NCBI RefSeq assembly: GCF_018687355.1
Contig: NZ_CP061288.1
Span: 434,001-498,000 of the forward strand
Direction of reading: 5' to 3'
Length of the DNA: 64,000 bases
Origin: Polynucleobacter sp. VK25
GTDB taxonomy: Bacteria > Pseudomonadota > Gammaproteobacteria > Burkholderiales > Burkholderiaceae
The position numbers and the translations under genes are program-made. Below are positions 58,377 through 64,000 of the stretch, one piece after another (position 1 is the first letter of the stretch; every line of letters begins with the position of its first letter). A model generated the notes under the pieces. The model saw only the letters and a program-made list of their open reading frames with translations. It ran no database searches and had not been told where the DNA came from.

Positions 58377-59569
58377 TGTCAAAGCAGGTTGCTATCCTAG
58401 GCTCTACCGGCTCTATTGGTGTCAATACGCTCGATGTCATTCGTGCGCATCCAGACCGTTTTAAGGTCGTTGCGCTTACTGCGGCTAAACAAGTCGATCT
58501 CCTTGCTCAGCAATGCGCTGAATTTAAACCAGCAATTGCTGTTGTGGCAGATGCTGATCGGGCGGATCGCTTAAGCAAGCTTTTGCTTGAGAAGAAAATC
58601 AATACTCAAGTTTTATATGGACCAGAAGCATTGGTGAGCGCCGTTACTCAATCCTATTGCGATACCGTGATGGCTGCCATCGTCGGCGCGGCAGGACTGG
58701 TGCCTGCATTGGCTGCTGCTAAAGCAGGTAAAAGAGTATTGCTTGCGAATAAAGAAGCCTTGGTAATGTCCGGTGATTTATTCATGCAGGCAATGAAAAC
58801 AGGTGGTGGCGAGTTATTGCCAATTGATAGCGAACACAATGCCATCTTCCAATGTTTACCAAATTCATTTTCAAGAGACTCGGGATCTAGCCTCGGAGTT
58901 GAAGAGCTTTGGCTGACAGCTTCAGGTGGTCCATTCAGAAATACGCCACTTGATCAACTTGCTAGCATTACTCCAGAGCAAGCTTGCGCGCATCCTAATT
59001 GGGTGATGGGCAGAAAGATTTCTGTAGATTCTGCGACGATGATGAATAAAGGCCTTGAAGTGATTGAGGCGTTTTGGTTATTTGGTTTGCCCTTAGAAAA
59101 AATTAAAGTACTCATTCATCCGCAAAGCGTGGTGCATTCGATGGTTCGTTATCGCGATGGTTCGGTATTGGCGCAATTAGGTCAGCCTGATATGCGCACT
59201 CCAATTGCTTATGGGTTGGCATGGCCAGAGCGGATTGATGCGGGCGTGGCCCCATTGAGCTTGACCCAGTTGGCGGCCTTGAGTTTTGCTGAACCAGAGT
59301 TAGAACGCTTCCCTTGTCTTTCATTAGCGTTTGCTGCCGCTAAGGTAGGCGGTACTGCGCCAACAGTTCTGAATGCTGCCAATGAGATTGCAGTTGCCGC
59401 ATTCTTAGATGAAGGTTTGCCGTATTTACAGATTCCAGTAGTGGTGGAAAAAGTATTGAACACTATCCCCCCTGTGAATGCGGACTCAATAGAATTAATT
59501 CTTGATATTGATCTGCGTGCTCGTCAAGCGGCGCAACTAGTCGTGAGGAATATTCTTTGCAAGCCTTAA
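58376..59569 (+). CDS. dxr: 1-deoxy-D-xylulose 5-phosphate reductoisomerase
   Basis: The protein is 397 residues from ATG 58376; a GTG codon three bases earlier is less likely. The NADPH-binding GSTGSIG is at residue 9. ANKEALVMSG, PIDSEHNAIFQ (metal and substrate contacts) and the flexible loop around WVMGRKISVDSATMMNKG are present. It makes MEP in isoprenoid synthesis, feeding uppS two genes upstream. It overlaps cdsA by one base and rseP by 13. Confidence 0.97.
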   Translation: MSKQVAILGSTGSIGVNTLDVIRAHPDRFKVVALTAAKQVDLLAQQCAEFKPAIAVVADADRADRLSKLLLEKKINTQVLYGPEALVSAVTQSYCDTVMAAIVGAAGLVPALAAAKAGKRVLLANKEALVMSGDLFMQAMKTGGGELLPIDSEHNAIFQCLPNSFSRDSGSSLGVEELWLTASGGPFRNTPLDQLASITPEQACAHPNWVMGRKISVDSATMMNKGLEVIEAFWLFGLPLEKIKVLIHPQSVVHSMVRYRDGSVLAQLGQPDMRTPIAYGLAWPERIDAGVAPLSLTQLAALSFAEPELERFPCLSLAFAAAKVGGTAPTVLNAANEIAVAAFLDEGLPYLQIPVVVEKVLNTIPPVNADSIELILDIDLRARQAAQLVVRNILCKP

Positions 59570-60690
59570 TTACTCTTGCTGCATTTTTGTTAACTTTGGG
59601 AGTGTTGGTCAGCTTTCATGAGTTCGGACATTTTTTAGCGGCTCGTTGCTGTGGTGTTCGAGTACTTCGCTTTGCAATAGGTTTTGGTAAACCTTTGTTT
59701 ACTTTTCATGCAAAAAATAAAACAGAGTGGGTGTTGGCTTCCATTCCTTTGGGCGGTTACGTCAAGTTACTTGATGGTCGAGATTCACAACAAACTATTT
59801 CACCCGCAGACCAATCCCAGGCTTTTGATCGGAAGCCTCTTTGGCAGCGATCCCTGATCGTCGCAGCAGGCCCATTTGCCAATTTTTTTCTAGCGATTAT
59901 CTTTTTTGCTCTTATCTATGTATCTGGCGCCCCTCAATTGCCGGCGGTTTTGCAGAGCCCTCCTGAAAATTCTGTGGCTGCTAAATTGGGGGTGGGCGAG
60001 GGTGATCGGGTCGTTGGCTGGCAGGACTTGGGTAGTCAGGCTGATAGCGTGCCCCTTTTTGGGGATTTTGACCCTGTTCCGAGCTGGAATGCCTTGCGCT
60101 GGAGTTTGATGGATGCGCTTACAGGTGAGAACGGATTTGCTCTCGAGCTGCAAAATCCTACTGGTGGGAGCTCTATCAAGACCTTTTACGCCAAGGATTT
60201 ACCCAAAATCAGCCCGGACAAAGATCCAATGCTTGCTCTTGGTATTCTGCCGGCATTAACACCTTTGGCACAGTGGCAGGACCTGAAATTGGGGCCGGTA
60301 GATGCGATCTCTTTTGCGTCCCAAAGAGTCTGGGTGATTACCAAGGTTTCTGCCCGGCTAATGGCTGGATTGTTTACCGGAAACACCTCTTTAAAACAGT
60401 TGGGCGGACCACTCAGTATTGCGGACATGGCGGGTAAGACAGCGCAGGTAGGTTGGCAGCCATTTTTAGCGTTTTTAGCTCTTATGAGTATTAGCATTGG
60501 TTTGCTGAATTTGCTCCCTTTTCCGATGCTTGATGGGGGTCAGCTACTGTATGATGCATGGGAGTTAGTTGCTGGTAAGCGTATTTCGACTTCAATGCAA
60601 GAGCAGCTTCAAAAAATGGGCTTTATCTTGCTGATTTCTATGTCATTACTAGCCTTGTTTAACGATTTACAACGCTATATTTCGCCTTGA
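59557..60690 (+). CDS. rseP: Membrane site-2 protease RseP, short form
   Basis: The protein is 377 residues with a TTG start inside the end of dxr. HEFGH near residue 21 holds the catalytic glutamate and zinc histidines, and NLLPFPMLDGG near residue 320 supplies the third ligand. E. coli RseP has about 450 residues with two PDZ domains. Here the space between helices leaves room for about one PDZ-like region (residues about 125-225), so one domain appears missing. It cleaves the anti-sigma factor RseA within the membrane and clears signal peptides in known relatives. It is coupled to bamA by overlap (TTGA). Confidence 0.92.
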   Translation: MQALITLAAFLLTLGVLVSFHEFGHFLAARCCGVRVLRFAIGFGKPLFTFHAKNKTEWVLASIPLGGYVKLLDGRDSQQTISPADQSQAFDRKPLWQRSLIVAAGPFANFFLAIIFFALIYVSGAPQLPAVLQSPPENSVAAKLGVGEGDRVVGWQDLGSQADSVPLFGDFDPVPSWNALRWSLMDALTGENGFALELQNPTGGSSIKTFYAKDLPKISPDKDPMLALGILPALTPLAQWQDLKLGPVDAISFASQRVWVITKVSARLMAGLFTGNTSLKQLGGPLSIADMAGKTAQVGWQPFLAFLALMSISIGLLNLLPFPMLDGGQLLYDAWELVAGKRISTSMQEQLQKMGFILLISMSLLALFNDLQRYISP

Positions 60691-63026
60691 ATTCTCTGAC
60701 ACATTCTTTCCGTATTTTTGCTCGCTGCATTGCCCAAATCTTGGTGTTTTCTGCGCTAGGGTTGAGCTTGAATGCTTCTGCAGCCGATTCTTTTGTAGTG
60801 AAAGATATCCGCGTTGAAGGTTTGCAGCGCGTAGAGCCGGGTACCGTGTTCAGCTATTTGCCAGTCCAGGTGGGGGATACCTTTACGGAAGAAAAAGGTG
60901 CCGAGGCAATTAAAGTTCTCTACAGCACTGGCTTCTTTAGAGATGTGCAGATTCAGGCTCAGGGCAATGTTCTGATTGTGATTGTTGAGGAGCGTCCGAC
61001 AATTTCTCGAATTGAATTTACGGGAATGAAAGAGTTTGATACCGAGATCGTGCGCAAGTCTTTGAAAACAGTTGGCGTGGCAGAAGCGCGTTTCTACGAT
61101 AAAGCCCTGATCGATAAAGCCGAGCAAGAATTAAAGCGTCAATATGTTGGTAAGGGCATGTATGCCGCAGAAGTGGTTGCAACAGTAACCCCTGTTGAGC
61201 GCAATCAAGTGGCTGTTTACTTCAATATTGATGAAGGTCCTATTGCCAAGATTCAAGAAATTAGCTTTATTGGCAACGAAGTGTTTAGTGAGAGCACGCT
61301 CAAAAGTGAGATGCAACTGAAAACGGGTGGTTGGTTGTCTTGGTATAGCAAGGATAATCTTTACTCCAAGCAAAAATTAACCGCTGACTTGGAAACCATT
61401 CGTTCGTATTACCTAAATCGTGGTTACCTTGAGTTTGTGATTGAGTCCACTCAGGTATCTATTACTCCAGATAAAAAAGGTATCTTCCTTACCATCAGTA
61501 TTCGCGAGGGTAAAAAGTTCACTGTCAAAGATGTGCGCTTGGCTGGTGAAACCTTGGGCAAAGAAGCTGAGTTAATGCAGTTAATTGTTTTAAAGCCTGG
61601 AGATACTTTCTCATCAGCCAAATTAACAGACAGCACTAAAGCCATTGCGGAGATCTTGGGTTCTTATGGTTATGCCTTTGCAACCATCAATCCGCAGCCA
61701 GATATTCGTCGTGAAGTAGCGGAGGTTGACCTTACCTTAGTGGTTGATCCGGGACGCCGAATTTATGTTCGTCAGGTGGCTATTTCTGGCAACGCCAAAA
61801 CTCGCGATATGGTTATTCGCCGTGAGATGCGTCAGTTTGAGAGCTCATGGTTTGATAGTGACAAGATTGATTTATCCAAAAAGCGCTTGGGGCGTCTGGG
61901 CTACTTTACGGAAACCGATATTTCATCAGAGGATGTACCGGGCTCCCCTGATCAGGTTGACGTCAATGTCAAGGTTACCGAGAAACCAACAGGAGCCGTT
62001 ACTCTTGGTGCGGGCTTCTCTTCAACCGAGAAATTGATCTTATCTGCAGGCATTAATCAAGATAATGCGTTTGGTACTGGTACGGCGATTGGTCTTAATG
62101 CATCTCTCGGTAAGATTACTCAAAACTTAACGCTGTCAAATTACGACCCGTACTTTACAGAAGATGGTATTAGTCGCTATACAGATTTGTACTATCGTTC
62201 AAGCAAGCCTTTGTACTACGCTGGTGATCCTGATTACCAAATTAAGTCTGTCGGTTCCAATATCAAGTTTGGTGTTCCATACACTGAGGTTGACCGCGTT
62301 TTCTTTGGAACGGGTATTGAGGTTTTCAGTATTTATGCCACCACTAATACACCGATCCCATACCAACAATATGTGACTAGTTATGGTGGAACCGTACCTG
62401 GTCGTCTACAGACTTATAACGTTCCTATAACAGTAGGTTGGTCACGTGATGGTCGTGACAGCACATTAATTCCGTCTGATGGTTCATTGCAGCAATTGTC
62501 TGCTGAAGTAGGTACTCCGGTTGGAGATCTTACTTTTTATCGTTTATATGGCCAGTATCAGAAGTACCACTCGTTCTCAAAGGGCAATATCCTGTCCTTT
62601 AATGGTGAAGTTGGTTATGGCGAGGCCTATGGCAATAAGCCATTCCCGATTACTAAAAACTACTTTGTAGGCGGTATTGGTTCTGTTCGTGGTTATGCTC
62701 CTGGATCTTTGGGGCCTCAGTACTTTAACTCGCTTGTTGGCGCCTACCAACCAACGGGTGGACAGTCTAAGATTGTTACAAACGTGGAATATACCTTCCC
62801 GGTTCCTGGTTCGGGCGTTGATAAAACCCTGCGCCTATTTACCTTCGTGGACGGTGGTAATGCCTTCGGCGAAAACATCAATTTAGTTCTGAAATACTCC
62901 TATGGAATGGGTTTATCATGGATATCACCACTAGGACCATTGAAATTCAGCTACGGTATTCCGTATAAATCGTCACCAACGGATAACATCCAGCGTTTAC
63001 AGTTCCAAGTGGGTACAGCGTTTTAA
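60687..63026 (+). CDS. bamA: Outer membrane protein assembly factor BamA
   Basis: The protein is 779 residues with a TTG start overlapping the rseP stop. A signal peptide ends near NASA-A (residue about 32). Five POTRA domains fill about residues 35-430, and the C-terminal 16-strand barrel includes the VRGY motif (GGIGSVRGYAPGSLGP) near residue 660 and ends with phenylalanine, as outer-membrane proteins do. It inserts beta-barrel proteins into the outer membrane. Its neighbours ompH and lpxD act in the same compartment. Confidence 0.97.
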   Translation: MNSLTHSFRIFARCIAQILVFSALGLSLNASAADSFVVKDIRVEGLQRVEPGTVFSYLPVQVGDTFTEEKGAEAIKVLYSTGFFRDVQIQAQGNVLIVIVEERPTISRIEFTGMKEFDTEIVRKSLKTVGVAEARFYDKALIDKAEQELKRQYVGKGMYAAEVVATVTPVERNQVAVYFNIDEGPIAKIQEISFIGNEVFSESTLKSEMQLKTGGWLSWYSKDNLYSKQKLTADLETIRSYYLNRGYLEFVIESTQVSITPDKKGIFLTISIREGKKFTVKDVRLAGETLGKEAELMQLIVLKPGDTFSSAKLTDSTKAIAEILGSYGYAFATINPQPDIRREVAEVDLTLVVDPGRRIYVRQVAISGNAKTRDMVIRREMRQFESSWFDSDKIDLSKKRLGRLGYFTETDISSEDVPGSPDQVDVNVKVTEKPTGAVTLGAGFSSTEKLILSAGINQDNAFGTGTAIGLNASLGKITQNLTLSNYDPYFTEDGISRYTDLYYRSSKPLYYAGDPDYQIKSVGSNIKFGVPYTEVDRVFFGTGIEVFSIYATTNTPIPYQQYVTSYGGTVPGRLQTYNVPITVGWSRDGRDSTLIPSDGSLQQLSAEVGTPVGDLTFYRLYGQYQKYHSFSKGNILSFNGEVGYGEAYGNKPFPITKNYFVGGIGSVRGYAPGSLGPQYFNSLVGAYQPTGGQSKIVTNVEYTFPVPGSGVDKTLRLFTFVDGGNAFGENINLVLKYSYGMGLSWISPLGPLKFSYGIPYKSSPTDNIQRLQFQVGTAF

Positions 63027-63044
63027 TTGTTTAAGGAAAGTTTT

Positions 63045-63572
63045 ATGAAGCTTTATAAATCTTCAAAATGGATTCAAGTGGGTTTGATTGCTGCTGCAAC
63101 AGTTTTAGCGGCCCCTCAAGCGTTTGCTCAAGATGCAGGAGCAAGAATTGGTTCTGTCAATGTTGACAAGCTGTTCAATGAGTCCAATCTCGCCAAACAA
63201 AGCCAAGCCAGAATTGAAAAAGACTTTTCTAAGCGTCAAAATGATATTAGAGAGTCAGCAGGAAAAATTAAAGCTGCAGCTGAAAAATTAGAGCGTGATG
63301 CTCCCGTGATAAACGAGGCGGAGCGTGTGCGTCGTCAACGCGAGTTGGCTGAGCAAGACAGAGAATTACAGCGCAAGCAGCGTGAATTTACCGAAGACCT
63401 AAACCAAAGAAATTTTGAAGATCGCGCTAAGATTGCTGAGAAAGCGAATATCGCTTTGAAGCAGGTTGCTGAGCAAAAAAAATTAGACATCATCGTTCAG
63501 GACCCTCCTTATGCGAATCCTAAGATTGATGTTACGGATGACATCATCAAGGCTTTAAATAGCCAGAAGTAA
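63045..63572 (+). CDS. ompH: Periplasmic chaperone OmpH/Skp
   Basis: The protein is 175 residues from ATG 63045, with AGGAAAG upstream. The open frame could begin at TTG 63027, but the signal peptide (MKLYKSSKW..., cleavage after AFA near residue 28) favours the ATG. The mature part is a charged helical hairpin (coiled coils between about residues 55 and 130) like the tentacles of Skp. It holds unfolded outer-membrane proteins for BamA. It sits between bamA and lpxD as in most proteobacteria. Confidence 0.93.
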   Translation: MKLYKSSKWIQVGLIAAATVLAAPQAFAQDAGARIGSVNVDKLFNESNLAKQSQARIEKDFSKRQNDIRESAGKIKAAAEKLERDAPVINEAERVRRQRELAEQDRELQRKQREFTEDLNQRNFEDRAKIAEKANIALKQVAEQKKLDIIVQDPPYANPKIDVTDDIIKALNSQK

Positions 63573-63577
63573 GCTTT

Positions 63578-64000
63578 ATGCCAACCGCCATTGAGCTGGC
63601 CGAACAATTTCAATCAAGCTTAGTGGGAGAGGCTTCCCATGGATTTACTGGTCTCGCTCCTTTGGAGCGAGCACAGTCAAATCAAATATCCTTCCTTTCT
63701 AATCCCCTTTACAGACAGCAGGCTAGTGATAGTGCTGCTGGCGCATTGATTGTTAGCCAATCTGATCTAGAGTTTTTGCAAGCCAATCCCAGTGCAAATT
63801 CGGCAAAGCGGGTGTACTTTGTTTCTAAAAATCCTTACGCAACTTTTGCCAGAATGGCTCAGCACTTTGCTAAAGCAAGTAGCCCTGACTATCCATCTGG
63901 AATTCATCCAAGTGCAGTAATTGACGCCACTGCAATCGTGCCAGCTTCATGCCACATCGGGCCATTTGTGCAAATTGGTGCTGGCGTCAAATTGGGTGAG
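63578..64000 (+). CDS. lpxD: UDP-3-O-acylglucosamine N-acyltransferase, N-terminal part
   Basis: The first 141 codons are visible before the window ends. The start is ATG 63578, five bases after the ompH stop. The N-terminal uridine-binding domain is followed from about residue 112 by hexapeptide repeats of the left-handed beta-helix (SGIHPSAVIDATAIVP, HIGPFVQIGAGVKLG). It adds the second acyl chain in lipid A synthesis. Gene order bamA-ompH-lpxD supports the name. Confidence 0.93.
   Translation, partial: MPTAIELAEQFQSSLVGEASHGFTGLAPLERAQSNQISFLSNPLYRQQASDSAAGALIVSQSDLEFLQANPSANSAKRVYFVSKNPYATFARMAQHFAKASSPDYPSGIHPSAVIDATAIVPASCHIGPFVQIGAGVKLGE

Overview
The window reads as a block of core chromosome from a betaproteobacterium of the Burkholderiaceae. 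A Polynucleobacter-like freshwater bacterium is the best guess, from gene order (iscRSUA-hscBA-fdx after uvrB; cdsA-dxr-rseP-bamA-ompH-lpxD after rpsB-tsf-pyrH-frr-uppS), moderate GC, dense packing and the PHB depolymerase. This assignment is an inference from gene content; no rRNA is present. Genes are packed tightly, often with 1-4 base overlaps, and no intergenic gap exceeds 300 bases once one missed small ORF (19177-19341, minus) is added.

Layout. 1-1.7 kb: end of a HIT protein, a ModA-like periplasmic binding protein, and a small lipoprotein gene broken by a 10-base tandem duplication. 1.8-6.1 kb (minus): DUF1841 protein, nth, an RnfB/RsxB-like ferredoxin, intracellular PHB depolymerase and an aromatic/aspartate aminotransferase. 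6.3-14 kb (plus): uvrB, then the complete Isc iron-sulfur operon with a recognisable IscR site. 14.2-20.2 kb: a sulfur block with a YeiH-type exporter facing a minus-strand operon (54-residue ORF, TauE/SafE permease, APS reductase cysH, cysD, cysN), then fpr. 20.4-22 kb: dsbB and cysK, the latter with a clear promoter and a palindrome resembling the lac operator. 22-27.5 kb (minus): lysS, prfB (with the +1 programmed frameshift), recJ and a phosphoglycerate-mutase-like gene. 27.5-33.2 kb (plus): lolC, lolD, tatD, comEC and a glycine-zipper lipoprotein. 33.3 kb: initiator tRNA. 33.5-37.4 kb: kup, a coiled-coil exported protein, radA. 37.4-40.3 kb (minus): prmB, dapE, dapD. 40.5-49.8 kb (plus): smc, zipA, ligA and a TPR/GT41 glycosyltransferase carrying near-identical 102-base repeats. 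49.9-53.4 kb (minus): glnD, map. 53.6-64 kb (plus): translation, isoprenoid, phospholipid and outer-membrane biogenesis genes, ending inside lpxD.

How the genes work together. The main themes are Fe-S assembly (isc, with Fe-S clients nth, RsxB and APS reductase nearby), assimilatory sulfate reduction by the CysDN-APS reductase route without APS kinase, ending in cysK, and envelope construction (lolCD, cdsA, uppS, rseP, bamA, ompH, lpxD). No mobile element, prophage, CRISPR array or defence island was found. I did not find a convincing undescribed multi-gene system. The most useful leads are the frameshifting 10-base duplication, the unannotated ORF heading the sulfur operon, the palindromes near cysK and the sulfur operon, the expanded TPR repeats, a candidate rpsB leader structure and a shortened RseP with apparently one PDZ domain.
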